A stretch of DNA of 64,000 nt, from the NCBI GenBank assembly GCA_965649825.1, contig OZ287701.1, forward strand, positions 744,001-808,000, read 5' to 3'. Positions 11,701 to 22,664 of this stretch are shown piece after piece. Positions within the stretch are counted from its first letter, which is position 1. Every line of letters begins with the position of its first letter. Below the pieces are notes generated by a model. That model was not told the origin of the DNA, searched no databases, and saw only the letters and a program-made list of their open reading frames with translations. The DNA is from Penicillus capitatus (lineage: Eukaryota; Chlorophyta). A program made the translations under genes and the position numbers.

Positions 11701-13089
11701 TCATTTTGCTTCTAGACGAGCGGCTACTTCCAGAGCTTTTCGTTGGGCATCTCGTGCGAGGACGGCAGCTTTGTCGGCTTTCCAAACAACTTCGCGAATC
11801 GACCTAGAATATCACACATGTCACACGAGGCGTCATGTATGCATTTATGTATGGACATACCGTTGAATATGACTATCCGTCTTCCAGTGCTCATCGAGGC
11901 GTGACAAACCGACTTCGCCAGCCTCTTGCGATCGCTTACACGCCTCCAAAGCTTTTTGAACCTTTTCGCGGACCTCGGGATTCAGATTATTAATTTCTAT
12001 TTCGGTTCGGTTCAAGTTTTCGACCCAGACTGGACAGCCGTCATCCCATTCACCTGCCCAGCTGAAAAGGAGGACACAACTCAAAGCTGAGAGAGCGATG
12101 GGGCAGAGTACCGTTCCCAGGTCCCATTGGTCTCGACGGTATAGACACAGAATCCATGTTTCTTGCCAATGAGCCATTGTCCCTCGTACTTCTGTCCATT
12201 GCTAAAACGGTAGACGCCTGTCACATCACACCAAGATGTGTGACCCCATGCGAACAACAGAGATTAAATCCGCACCGTATCCATGGGGAATATCGTTGGC
12301 ATATTCCCCATAATACCGATCGCCATTCGGGAAGTTGTACACGCCATAGCCGTGTCGCTTGCCGTGCAAATAATCGCCCACAAAGTTACTTTCGTCTGTG
12401 CACTGCACAAAAAACAAGCTTGCTACGATCGGGGGCCCTCACAGAGGAACGGGTCACACTTGTTGCATGCCACGTCCTTCTCGAATGCCCTCTTTCCATT
12501 GTCCTTCGTAGTAGTCACCATTGTAGTATCGACAGACCCCCCATCCGCTTCGGGATCCCTCACGGTACTGGCCATGGTACGTTGATCCCAGGGCAAAGGT
12601 TTCAGTACCGACGCCTTCGTAGACACCCATGACCCATTGGCCTTCATAATGACCCTCATGGGAGAAAGTATAGAGCCCATAACCGTGCATCTCATCGTCG
12701 TTAAACTCCCCATTATAGAGATCTCCTGCGGATCCATTGCATCCATTCCGGCTGCCGTCGACAAAGAGATGGATTACCGTTTACAAAGGTGTAGACTCCA
12801 TAGCCACATTTCTTTCCGTTGACATACTGACCTCTGTACATTTCGTGATGGTCTGTGTGTTTGCTCTCGTCTGCAAAGCCGATCTGGAACACAGACATGT
12901 GTCAGTGAAGGTGACAGACGGTAGTGTGGGATGTTGTGTTACGGCTATGACGTCTTCTGCTTCTTCGATAGATCCATTGGTACTGATGGCTTTGTCACCC
13001 GATCCACCATAGGACATGCGACTGCGTACATAGTTGCTGCATCCCATTTTCTGAAGCGCTCGCGTCAGAGCGGCCTTCGCTGCTCCCAC
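11701..13089 (-). CDS. MORN-repeat protein
   Basis: About 280 aa containing a run of at least seven MORN repeats: GQYVNGKKCGYGVYTFVNGD, GEFNDDEMHGYGLYTF, GQWVMGVYEGVGTETF, GQYREGSRSGWGVCRYYNGD, GQWKEGIREGRGM, GDYLHGKRHGYGVYNFPNGD, GEYANDIPHGYGVYRFSNGQ. MORN arrays bind membranes or scaffold cytoskeletal and flagellar structures. A charged helical tail (NPEVREKVQKALEACKRSQE ... VARRLEAK type) follows. Six introns split the repeats. The one ending at 12218 carries GATGTGACAG at its 3' end. The start ATG at 13089 lies only 33 bp downstream of the stop codon of the EB1-like gene on the same strand. Confidence 0.85.
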
Positions 13090-13122
13090 CTGCCGATTGA
13101 CACAGATCTCGCATTCGCAGGA

Positions 13123-14809
13123 TCACCAAGAGAATGCCGTGCATCGTGCCTTTCTCAAAGCGCTGTCCAAACTGTCGGATTCGTTTCGATCATTCAGTTG
13201 GTCAGAGGTTCCTGTAGGAAGGGTTCCTCGAGGGACAGGATTCACCTGCTCGACTCTGCCCAACTCGTTCACCTACACATAGCTTCCTCACTGCAAACAT
13301 CGTCTCCCAAGCAGCACGCCGCTCACCAATCTCTCGTAGAGTTGCTGATTGTCTTGCAGTTCCCGCTTGACAGCATTCAAGTCGTTCATCAGCGCTCTCG
13401 GCTCAGGTAGTTTCATAGAAAAGAGGTTGCGCGTTGTATCCAACAAGTCGCCAAGTAAGAGCCTACGGACCAGGCACAGTCCCTGTTGAAGACAGCCAAA
13501 AAGAGTGACTGATGTACGAAGTGTGATTCAGTAGAGTGGACATGGCATCTCGCAGGGAATGCAGTTTCGCTCGGCATCCATAGGTGTCCAAACCCGTGCC
13601 GATCTGTTCGATAAGGTTTCTACACAGCACAGTTCGTTAGAGGCAGGTCGGTTGGGATCTGTAAGAGCTCTATCTAACCTGAGACCATCAATGGACTGTC
13701 CGAAGACATTGGAGCCCAGGGCTGCTGCCGTGACGCAATGCGGCAGGACATCTTTTAAGATCTCATCTGCTTCTTGATCAGGCTTGGTGCTCGCCATTGT
13801 CGCTCTTCTGCCTACATTACCAACTGGTTGCGTCGCTGGTTTTGGCGCTCCTTGTTTATTGCTGACGACCCCCATTTTGATACGAGGAACGCCTGAGCCG
13901 AGCGCATTGCTGCAGTAGAGATGTCGAAATCGTCCGATGATTACCTTGTGAAACAGAGCCTGGACCAGATGACCTCTGCGGAGTCTGGCGAGGCGGAGAG
14001 GCCATACGAGCAGCAGCCTGACTATTCGCATTTGTCGTTTGCGTTTGTGGCAGGGGAGTGTTTGTCGATCTGTCTGGCTTGATGTAGCGTTTCTTGGATT
14101 TACCGCGACGGCCGGTATCTATCTTGGAGGATACATTCTTGGAAGGCGTCCTCGTATTCGAGATATCCTAACCCCATAGACACCATCGATCGAGGGACGG
14201 CTCTCTATCGACCAACAGCCAAATGCCTTACCACTTTTCTGGGATGCATATCACTCTTGTTCGGATTGTCCGGCTTGTTAGATAGCCATAGAGGAAGAGG
14301 GATTTTGTCGACAATGCCCCCGTTTGCCGAGATTTCTCTTCTCGCATGAGGATCGTAATTGTCTAGGGGGCTGAGTTTGGTCAATGTCACATAAAGCCAT
14401 TGGAGTAGATCTAATAATTCTCCCTGAGAACCTTTGACCAATCCCTAAATGCATCACACATCCTCTGCCACTGCATCGACCCAGACAAGACGCACTTGTG
14501 CTTTGAGGTCACGATCGAAGCCTACGGAAGTGACTCCGGCCTGGAAGATTTTATAATTGGTGAGAACTTCGTAATCTTTTCTCGCTTGAAAATTGACCTG
14601 GGTCAGAAATGCGAGTCTCGAGAGGGTCCGTCTGCGATGGGTGGCATTACTCGATGCATGTTCACGGTGTCGGAGAAGTAAGCATCGATGAGCTGACAGT
14701 AGACAGCGCCATTCGACAATTCCTCCAGACCAACGAGCTGCAGCTCCAAGATGTCATTGACCCACTGGAGCAATTCCGACTTTCCTGTGTAGTAACTCGA
14801 TTCCGGCAT
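13123..14809 (-). CDS. EB1: EB1-like microtubule plus-end protein
   Basis: The N-terminal half is an EB1-type calponin-homology domain: SELLQWVNDILELQLVGLEE, GAVYCQLIDAYFSDTVNMHR, VNFQARKDYEVLTNYKIFQA, LKAQGLVKGSQGELLDLLQW. EB1 proteins track growing microtubule ends. A basic linker follows (GRRGKSKKRYIKPDRSTNTP, then S/P/Q/R-rich), then a helical C-terminus including ALMNDLNAVKRELQDNQQLY. Introns at the CH-domain joins are standard GT-AG (54 and about 49 nt). One C-terminal intron may use a GC donor, and the C-terminal exon chain is less certain than the CH part. I do not see the usual EBH signature (FYF...LR.IE) or an EEY/F end. The tail is therefore divergent or my joins are wrong there. 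Confidence 0.8.
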
Positions 14810-15673
14810 GACAGCGCTCTCTTGCTTTTGGCGAAGATTCCTCCGCGGATACTAACGAACAGACACATCGAAGGAGTTAGACAGAACGGTGATACATAGG
14901 CGACGTTAGCGTCGACAGCCGCCAGCGAAAAGAGTCACAACGCGCGTCCAAAGGTCTAGACCGTCGCAGAAGTCGCAGCGAAAATCTTTTGAATTACTGA
15001 CGGAGGCGCACAGCAGCGACAAACGATAAGGCTTGGAAATGTGACCTCCTGTTCGAAGGAAAGCAAAACGCACGACGGACAAGACAGGGAGAAATCAGAG
15101 AAGGAGAATCAAACGCCCAGACGCGTGCGAAGACGAAGAGACCGAATGTTCATGCCACCCCTAGAGACACTGCACTTGCACACGTGGCGACGAGTGTTGT
15201 TGCTGAAACACGGATGCTCGTTCGCTGCACGCGTCGACCGTATGCCTTGCAGTATTTCTGAGCAGGTTCGACAAATCAACGTAATTGAAAGCCAACGAGA
15301 ATGTATAGGCGCAACAACAGACGATGAGATGTCGCAACGCAAATGGTTTAAGGACCCACCTCGATTTGTTATTTCTCGTTGAACAATGGTTTTGCGAAAA
15401 TATACGGATGATTTCAATCAAAGATGAGGAGGAGGATAGCGCGAGAAGGACGCAGCAGGACGGTTGGGAATCTACATCCGGGGATAGAGACCGGTGTCCT
15501 TTGGTACAGACGTCACATCAAACACAACACCCAGCTTGCGTTGAGAAATCAGTAAACGCGATGTCGGCACAGGAAGAAGAGGACGATGAGATGTATGTCG
15601 TCTGGCTCTCGGCCATGTCTTTCGATGCCACTGTCGAGTTTTGTTGGTCGCATGTAGAATCGAGGCAGCGTAC
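14810..15673. other. Upstream region of EB1-like and RPB6 genes
   Basis: Divergent upstream region (EB1-like minus, RPB6 plus), about 860 bp. It contains open frames without motifs (plus 15041-15382 and 15324-15689). A GTCACATC motif lies near 15508. An extra 5' exon of RPB6 could be here, but its first in-frame ATG at 15674 already gives a full-length protein. Confidence 0.4.
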
Positions 15674-16266
15674 ATGGAGGATCCACTAGCTGAACACGTA
15701 CGTCGCTGACTGTCTATGATGGATAGATGGTGAGCTGCTGAGCAGTCGGCAGATGAAGAGATGCCAGACGCTCCTCCACAACAAGGAGTTCAGATCCTGC
15801 AGCATGCACCCGCCCAACCGGCGAGTAGTCCCAGGTGCGAGGTCACTCTTTATCAGACCAACTGACTGAAGTTGCTTTGACAGGATCACATCAAGGTATA
15901 TCACAAAGTATGAGAAGGCAAGGGTCTTAGGCACTCGGGCACTGCAAATCAGGTCTGTCTTCTCGGTATGTCATGAGCGGCGCTCCCGATGTCTTGCCTT
16001 AGTTTGAATGCGCCGTTGATGGTGGAGGCAGATGGTGAGACAGATCCGTTAAAGGTGAGAGACACTATTAGCTGTCACATCAACACCAGATTCTGCAAAT
16101 CAGATCGCAGCAAAGGAACTGAAGGCCAAGAAGATTCCGTTCACCATCCGGCGTTACTTGCCAGACGGAAGGTCGTCACCACCTATTCTATCTACATTGG
16201 ATGGGACAGCTGCACGGTAGTTACGAAGATTGGCGCGTGGACGAACTCGTGGGATCGGATCAATAG
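15674..16266 (+). CDS. RPB6: RNA polymerase I/II/III shared subunit RPB6 (RPABC2)
   Basis: A small shared subunit of all three nuclear RNA polymerases that anchors the clamp. Splicing five ~50-nt introns gives about 125 aa. The N-terminus is acidic (MEDPLAEH, SADEEMPDAPP). The conserved core reads ITSRYITKYEKARVLGTRAL, then NAPLMVEADGETDPLKIA, then [20 protein letters not shown], ending VDELVGSDQ. All landmark positions of the family are present and length is normal. The start was chosen because MEDPLAEH is followed at once by a strong GTACGT donor. The intron after DPLK contains the octamer motif in inverse orientation. The stop at 16264-16266 is 16 bp from the opposing stop of the dehydratase gene. 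Confidence 0.93.
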
Positions 16267-16282
16267 CGACATAGATCATTGA

Positions 16283-18533
16283 CTAAGCGTCCGTGATACA
16301 TCCTCTCGAAGCACTTGTCACTGTCTTGATGTATCGATAGAGTGTGCCTGAAGATGCTTTGAGTGGTGGGGATTTCCATGCGGCTCTACGAGCATCCATC
16401 TCTTCTGCCGAGACATGAACGTTAATGGATCGCTTCTCGGCATCAATCTCGATCACATCGCCGTCCTTTACGAGAGCAATGGGTCCTCCCTCTTGCGCTT
16501 CGGGCGTTACGTGACCGATCACAAATCCGTGAGAGGCGCCAGAGAAACGGCCATCGGTCATGAGGGCGCAGTGCTGACCCAGACCGGCGCCCATAATGAC
16601 GGAAGTGGGATTGAGCATCTCTGGCATACCTGGGCCGCCTTTAGGCCCTTCGTAGCGAATCACGACAACACTGCCTTTGAAACGACTTGGATTCTCGGCC
16701 ACGGCATCGATCATATCTTCTTCGCAGTCAAAACAGAGCGCCTGTCCCTTGAAGTAGAACCCCTCCTTGCCTAGAAATGCGTGACATGAATGAGAAGTGG
16801 CGAGAAAGTGAGACCAGTGATCTTGGCGACGGATCCTTCAGGAGCAAGATTGCCGTAAAGAATCTGGATATGTCCTGTGGGTTTGATGGGCTGCTCCAGA
16901 GGCCGAATCACATCTTGGCCTTCTGAGAGAGGACGCAGGTCTGTCAGATTCTCCTCTAGGGGTTTTCCTGTAACCGTCATGCAGCTTCCGTCCAGCAGAC
17001 CCTTCTCCAATAGATACTTCTGAACCGCAGGTGTCCCTCCGACGGCATGCAGATCCGCCATGACATACTGTCCACTTGGCTTTAGATTGGCCAAATAAGG
17101 CACACGATCACTGATCTTCTGAAAATCATCGATCGTCAGGTTGATCCCTACAGAACTGCAGCAGAATGAGAGAAGTGGCTAAGATGTCGATGTCTCTCAC
17201 TGTGCAATGGCTATGAGATGCAGAACAGCATTTGTGGATCCGCCCAATGCCATCACCATCGTCATCGCATTGTCAAAGGCAGCACGTGTCATGATATCTC
17301 GTGGTTTCAGATCCATCTCCATCATCTTCAGCACTGCTTCTCCTGCCATTCTACCCCAAAGCATTCTCCTGCCTTTCAGCCAGAGAAGATGAAACGCACT
17401 CGCATTCCTTTAGCTTCTGTGGGTCCATAGCGGGAGTCGATGAACTGTAGGGCAGGCTCATTCCGAGCGTCTCGATGGCAGACGACATGGTATTGGCCGT
17501 GTACATACCACCACATGCACCTAAGCAACGCAGCAGTGTCATGACGGTTGGCTCATTTCTGCCCACCTGCTCCGGGACATGCGTGACGGACAACGTCAAA
17601 GCGCTCTTCTTCTGTCATGCGGCCAGAAGAGAAGGCGCCGAATGTCTGGAAAGCTGCTTCAATGTCAATGGGTTTAGCGAGCAGTGTGCTTCTGCCAGCC
17701 TGGATGGTGCCGCCGTAGATCATCAGCGCCGGACGGTTGAGACGACCGATAGCGATCATGGTCCCCGGCATGTTCTTGTCACATCCTGGAACGCATAGAA
17801 GTGTGATGCGCAAAAGAGTGAGAGCAACGCACCGGGAAGAGTGATCAGCGCGTCATACCATTGAGCTGACATGACGGTTTCGACCGAATCGGCGATCAAA
17901 TCGCGCGACTGGAGGCTGAAACTCATCCCATCCGTCCCCATCGAAATGGCATCGCTGACGCCAACCGTATTGAACCTATCATACTCGATCGATCGAATCC
18001 GAAGAGTTATGGCATACCTGAATCCAACGAGTCCCGTCGATTGGACACCTTTCTTAACATGCTCCGAGAGATCCAGCAGATGCATGTTGCAGGGATTGCC
18101 CTCAAACCATACAGACGAAATCCCAACCTCATGGCACCAGTCCTCTCAGGAGTGCCGTATTTCGTATGCGGATCCAACTTGCGGGCGATTCATGTCATCT
18201 TCCACTAACTTTGCTCCATAGAGCATCGCTTGGGAGGCCCCCTGCTGTTTCGGTTGAGTGACACGTTGACTGAATTTGTTAAGTCCTGCACAAACATATC
18301 TTTTTAGATTGGTACACATGGGAACGGATATCGTTGCCGGAAGGGATCGGCTTTTTCTTTTCTTTCTGAGCATCTGGTGCTGTGGCGGCCGCGCGAACGA
18401 TGTGTGGACAGGTGGGGATTCGCGATCGTCGTAAGGCATGATCGTTACGACATCTTCTCCATCGTCCAATCGCACGGCCTCCTTGAAGCCTCCAGATCGA
18501 TGCGCCGACGTTCACAACGTTGGCAAGCGTCAT
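16283..18533 (-). CDS. DHAD: Dihydroxy-acid dehydratase, organelle-targeted
   Basis: The third enzyme of valine/isoleucine synthesis: it dehydrates dihydroxy acids to 2-oxo acids with an Fe-S cluster. The N-terminal ~80 residues are basic and S/R-rich, as in a plastid or mitochondrial targeting peptide. The mature part starts [20 protein letters not shown]. Cluster-ligand cysteines are all visible: [17 protein letters not shown] and [19 protein letters not shown]. The C-terminal signature [20 protein letters not shown] is intact. Eight or more introns of 40-50 nt join the frames cleanly, each restoring the family alignment (for example IAHSVGINL, ITGKEGFYF). Length is about 600 aa, normal for the family. 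The 3' end nearly touches RPB6. Confidence 0.93.
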
Positions 18534-18776
18534 GTCAAATGATGTGACAGCATAGACGCGGCAAAGACGGTTATGTCAGGCGGCGTTTACGTCATGCTGA
18601 CTACATAGACTTCCTATAAAGAAGCCAGTCGATCGTTATAAAGCGCTTAGACCTTCCTCCTGCGTGTACATCGTTGCCGTCGCTAAGAAGTGTTTTTTAC
18701 GCTCGTGAATTTCGAAAAACAGCGTTATCAAATTTAAAAAACTCCTTCTTCTATCGTTTGTCGGAGTCAACGCAAT
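18534..18776. promoter_or_regulatory. Divergent promoter, DHAD / secreted protein
   Basis: A 243-bp region between diverging starts. Two TATAAAG sequences lie near 18615 and 18637 on the plus strand, about 140-160 bp upstream of the ATG at 18777. TGATGTGACAG lies at about 18541-18551, just upstream of the dehydratase start. This is the same motif seen at intron 3' ends elsewhere. Whether any of these is functional is inference. Confidence 0.4.
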
Positions 18777-19864
18777 ATGAAACAACAGAAAGCGACGGTC
18801 GCTTGTTTGTTACTCTTTATCCTCGCCTTGGCGGTCCAAGCATCGGACCTCGGAAAATTTCAACGCCCAAACAGACGCGCTCTGCTGCAGCGAAACGCGA
18901 CAAGCGACGCTCCACCGGACGAACCTCAGTCCGAGGTATGGGAACATACACCCATGCCGCCAGGCGACATTGCTGAACATAACAATCGTTTCTAGGAAAT
19001 CGAAGCGGAGGGTGAAATGGATGATGAAGCAAAACGTGAGGCAGCCGCCCTTGCAGCGTTCGAAGAAGCTCGCGAACGACGAGCCAATGAGAGTGCCTTA
19101 TTGATCGAAGAGGCGTTTGCCACATCTGCAGAGACGGTTCAGGTTTATCTGAGCTCCACTAAGGAGGAACGCATTGAATTGCTGACGGATCTTCTGCGCA
19201 ATGCTGATGGTCTCGCGTTCAAATTCACACTCAATACTCTGGCCTCCACGGATGACAGAACCGGCCGCCTTGCTGTGCGATATGCCTACCGTGCCATCGG
19301 CAACGCTATCCGAGAAGGATTCGCTTCCAATGTGGCTCAAGCTGTGTCCTATGCCTTCACGATCCAGAACAACGAGAATGATCATTTCAACTTCCTTGAG
19401 GCCATCGATCTCAGAAGACGGCGATTGGATTCGTGGAGAAAGGGTAAGTACGTACCATTTCACGCCTAGTACATTAATGCGCATTGATGTGACAGGTGTC
19501 GGATGCCATTTCGTCAAGGATCTCTTCACAGATGCCGATACCTTTGCTGAACAGCGCAGCGAATCGATGACGTTCATTGCCGCGTTCGATGATGAGGTAA
19601 GACACTGAGTTATAAAGAGCCGGTGTGAGATTGGGTGGTTTCTAGGAGTATTTGCCAATGATGGAGTGTTTCTTGGATGCCTGTACAGGAAAGGCCGCTC
19701 AATGCTGTGGATCATCCCGGGCAACGCGAACCGGACGATGCGGCTGCCAACGCAGTGGACGATGTGATTATAATATCTTTGCCAACAGGCCACGTACGAT
19801 CTGGGTCTGCAGCTCCTCAACGTGTGCAGCCAATGAGAAATGCCTGTGTTCTCCTGTTCAATGA
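18777..19864 (+). CDS. Predicted secreted acidic protein with Cys-rich tail
   Basis: Begins with a classical signal peptide: MKQQK, a hydrophobic core (ATVACLLLFILALAVQA) and a likely cleavage after QAS. Next comes an acidic, helical region (EIEAEGEMDDEAKREAAALA ... RERRANESALLIEEAFATSA), then a region around HFVKDLFTDADTFAEQ, then a tail of about 70 residues with around 12 cysteines (CFLDACTGKAAQCC ... GRCGCQRSGRCDYN ... VCSSSTCAANEKCLCSPVQ). The cysteine count suggests disulphides in an extracellular or luminal setting. Three introns: the second is 19444-19495 and ends GATGTGACAG. I recognise no family. The tail exon has no intron support beyond the AG at its start. Confidence 0.7.
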
Positions 19865-20010
19865 GACAACACTCGATTCATTGTCTCCACGGCGCGTGGA
19901 TGACGTGACATTGCCATTTCATATTTTGTTGCTCATTCTATGTACGTTATTATGAACTGTTCGTGTTCAAGAACAATCATTAATGTGTTGCCTTTGCGCA
20001 AGAACCGCTC

Positions 20011-20162
20011 GCTGATCGGAATCTCCGATCGGATTCGCCGATCGATCGATTATCGAACGAACACACGCTGATCGGAATCTCCGATCGGATTCGCCGATCG
20101 ATCGATTATCGAACGAACACACGCTGATCGGAATCGCCGATCGATCGATTATCGAACGAACG
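20011..20162. repeat. 56-bp GATCG-rich tandem repeat, 2.7 copies
   Basis: Two perfect 56-bp units begin at 20011 and 20067. A third at 20123 lacks 16 bp. Each unit contains the partly palindromic core CCGATCGATCGATTATCG followed by AACGAACACAC. It lies between the secreted-protein gene and the next gene. Confidence 0.95.
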
Positions 20163-20188
20163 TTAAACAATCAACATCGAAGGCGGCG

Positions 20189-20711
20189 ATGGTTCAAAAA
20201 ACAGATCATCAAGGTTTCTCACTCTCTCATGGTGTTCTGAGATCTCATCTGCCCAAAGCAAAGGCCTGGAAAAGAAGCAAAACAATACGAAGTCGAATCA
20301 AAAGAATCGCTGGCTGTTCTGTTTTCAGTCCTCATACACGCGGCATTCATCAGCGTCGGGCTCTTCTTCGCAGTATTGCTCGAGAGGATCCGAAACGGCC
20401 TAGAATGGCATGTCACACTTCTCACTCTAATGATTCTGGATTATCTCACTTGATCTTTCCTGTGTGCCTGAGCAGCAGAGAGTTCCTCGACCTACAGCGC
20501 AGAGGAGTGCATTGATTTTGCGAACGCGACCAGCAGAAGCAGACCATACCGTGTCCCATGCCGTGGCGCATTCGGCAGCGTTTTCATCGGCCTCGCAGGT
20601 CTTTTCAGCGTCCTTTACGGCTTTCTCTATGTCGATGTCCTATACAAGTACAGCGAGATCTTCGCATTCGGTTTCTCGACGAGTCATCATGCGCCGACCG
20701 GTTCGGCATAA
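20189..20711 (+). CDS. Uncharacterised two-TM membrane protein
   Basis: A tentative model. One exon reads EAKQYEVESKESLAV followed by a hydrophobic helix (LFSVLIHAAFISVGLFFAVL) and LERIRNGLEWH. After an intron (donor near 20410, acceptor near 20484) comes CIDFANATSRSRPYRV and a second long hydrophobic helix (GSVFIGLAGLFSVLYGFLYV), ending at a TAA at 20709. Composition and splice sites support coding. The first exon is unclear: an ATG at 20189 needs a 28-nt intron, much shorter than the local norm, so a different 5' exon is more likely. No family recognised. Confidence 0.5.
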
Positions 20712-21090
20712 ACAACGAGCGGCATGCGTCGCTGGACTTGAGGAAGCCGATTCCGACAGAGGAAAGGACGGGCTGCTCCGTGGGGACGGGCACTTTGAAA
20801 CGAGGCAGCACTGTTGACGGTCTTCATCGAGGCGAGATACATCGTCGACATGTTGGAGCACGTGATTCGCTCTCGTACGCTGAATACCAAACACAATGCG
20901 GGAAGAGAGGCACGATCCGAACAAACGCACAGACGTGGTGGAGATGAAGGCACTCGATCAATTGCATGATGTCCAAGAATGCTCGCTGCAAGGCACACCA
21001 TCGATCCAACATTAACCGTCTGTTCATGTAAACTACCCGCCGCGTGTCGACCGCTCCAAGCGTTTCTTTAATCGCCTTGGCGAAGGGCAC
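20687..21090 (-). CDS. Possible small gene, antisense-overlapping its neighbour
   Basis: A weak call. From the ATG at 21090 a frame reads MPFAKAIKETLGAVDTRRVV and could splice (about 107-nt intron) to a frame ending EPVGA at 20687. It would overlap the 3' end of the plus-strand membrane-protein gene by 25 bp. There is no recognised family. It may be chance. Confidence 0.22.
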
Positions 21091-21159
21091 TGCGTTTCAC
21101 CTTCTTTCTTACCACTGCCCCGAACAGAACGAACGTCTCCGTAATAATTTGGAGTTACC

Positions 21160-21924
21160 ATGGAAATGGTCAAGGGTGTCGTGGATAAAGTACTGGATGC
21201 GGTTTCGATTCCCGCGATGGGCGCCGAAGAGGACGTGAAGAAAGCGAGAGAACTTGTGGGCGAAGACGCGACGGTTTATGCCGCCCTTCGCGCGCCGCCC
21301 GAATTCTATGAACTGAACTGCAAAGATTACTGTGCGTTGGCCTTCGCTCCTTGTTTCTGCTACGGAACAGAAATGGCGAGTCGAACAATGAAAAGCTCAC
21401 TCTATATTGTATCCGATAAAGCTGTGAAAGTAAGGAGTCATCGTGGCCTGATGTCGTGCCGATTGACGGCTGCTGTCTGGTCGATAGGTTCACATTGATC
21501 CCTTTAAACCTCCTCTCGGCATCGGCTCGCCAACACGCGACATCCCCGAGATGAAGATCGAAGTATGTCTTTAATAGCGACACTTAATCGCATCCACGTA
21601 TACGAGATGATGTGACGGCTGTAGGAGATCAAGAATGTCCGAATTGTGAGGAAAATTGGCACATGTTGGGATCCAAAACCGAAAACGGGGATCGTTTTTG
21701 AGGAGTCGGGCTTGGAATTTTTTGTATCGGAGCCCGAGAAGCTCGAAGAAGTGATCACGAAGGTCCACACATCTATGGCGTACGATTCGTGGCAATCGGT
21801 GTCGAATTAGGTGCGTCAGTTAAAGGGAGGGGCTGAAGAGGCCGTGGCGAAAATGAAGGCGACAGAAGAACGAACGACACCCGCTGCAGATGAGGGACAA
21901 TCTGCCGCGCCCGAAGGAACGTAG
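21160..21924 (+). CDS. Uncharacterised protein, Cys-rich patch and possible PH-like fold
   Basis: About 200 aa from four exons. The N-terminus is helical (MEMVKGVVDKVLDAVSIPAM). Then comes a cysteine-rich hydrophobic patch (CKDYCALAFAPCFCYGTEM), then alternating strands (SSLYIVSDKAVKVHIDPF, VRIVRKIGTCWDP, GIVFEESGLEFFVSE) suggestive of a PH- or GRAM-like barrel, then a charged helix (KLEEVITKVRQLKGGAEEAV) and a disordered end. Three introns: the second ends GATGTGACGGCTGTAG at 21624. The last (48 nt, donor AAG|GTCCAC) removes an in-frame stop at about 21810. The Cys patch could be lipid-modified. That is inference only. Confidence 0.6.
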
Positions 21925-22331
21925 TTGCCGATCACGATGATGACGATGTCTCGATGCGCAGAAGGCATCACCACTGAAACTATCCTCGCTGAATAATGGA
22001 GTCTTTCATGTTACTTTGCCTGGTTTTTCGGCAGGTCGCTCGCTCATTTTTTGTATAGACGTTGATTCGCTGGCTGGCTGACTGGACTCGTCGACTGACA
22101 TGCGTTTGATCGCTGGATGTGTTTTCGAGATGGCATTGACGTTCTGTGTTTCCCATTGTCTCTCACTCATTGTGACGTGACGTCTCATAACTTTCCGCCG
22201 CTGATGATAGGTGGGTGCATTATGATACGCACCTTTACTGGCGATAAATGAAAAATCTTGTAATCCAAGCGCATCGTGACACGTCGGATGTGACGTTTGC
22301 AGAGGTACTCTCGAACGCACGCACGCGCATA

Positions 22332-22664
22332 CTATGAGCGTCTTCCATGACGAAGTGGAAGTCGAAGATATGGAATGGGACGAAGAACTGCAAGCTTTCA
22401 CTTACCAATGCCCCTGCGGCGACCTCTTTCGTATCACACTTGTGCGATGGTCGCTAATATCACGAGCTCAGGAGATGACACAACTTGTAGGCAGAACTGG
22501 TATCGGGTGAAGAAATGGCACACTGTCCGAGCTGTACACTCTACATTCGTGTGATCTACGATCCAGTCACTGCATCTCCGCTCCTACTCCATAGATAGAG
22601 CGTCTTGACGTAGGAGGATTTTCATGAGATGGAACCCGAGACGCCGATTGTTGAGGTTAAGTAA
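22332..22664 (+). CDS. DPH3: Diphthamide biosynthesis protein 3 (CSL zinc finger)
   Basis: A small redox protein that donates electrons for diphthamide formation on elongation factor 2 and, as Kti11, also serves Elongator tRNA modification. The family start [18 protein letters not shown] is clear, with CPCG and CPSC as the two zinc knuckles ([31 protein letters not shown]). Two introns of about 49 nt are needed. The second ends CGTAG and joins VIYDP to EDFHEME. Length is about 77 aa, normal. The TAA at 22662-22664 overlaps the stop region of the opposing ADAT1 gene. Just upstream, GGATGTGACGTTTGCAG near 22290 looks like an intron end, so a 5' UTR intron is possible. Confidence 0.92.

Noticed and set aside
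14180-14300. Possible GC-AG intron in the EB1-like CH domain (AAA|GCACAAG, acceptor near 14447)
   Set aside because: A canonical GT donor six bases on (CAA|GTGCGT) keeps the family spacing (LKAQGLVKG), so the GC site is unnecessary.
22006-22401. 131-codon minus-strand open frame
   Set aside because: It overlaps the DPH3 start exon antisense and is Ser/Lys-rich without motif. Treated as a shadow.
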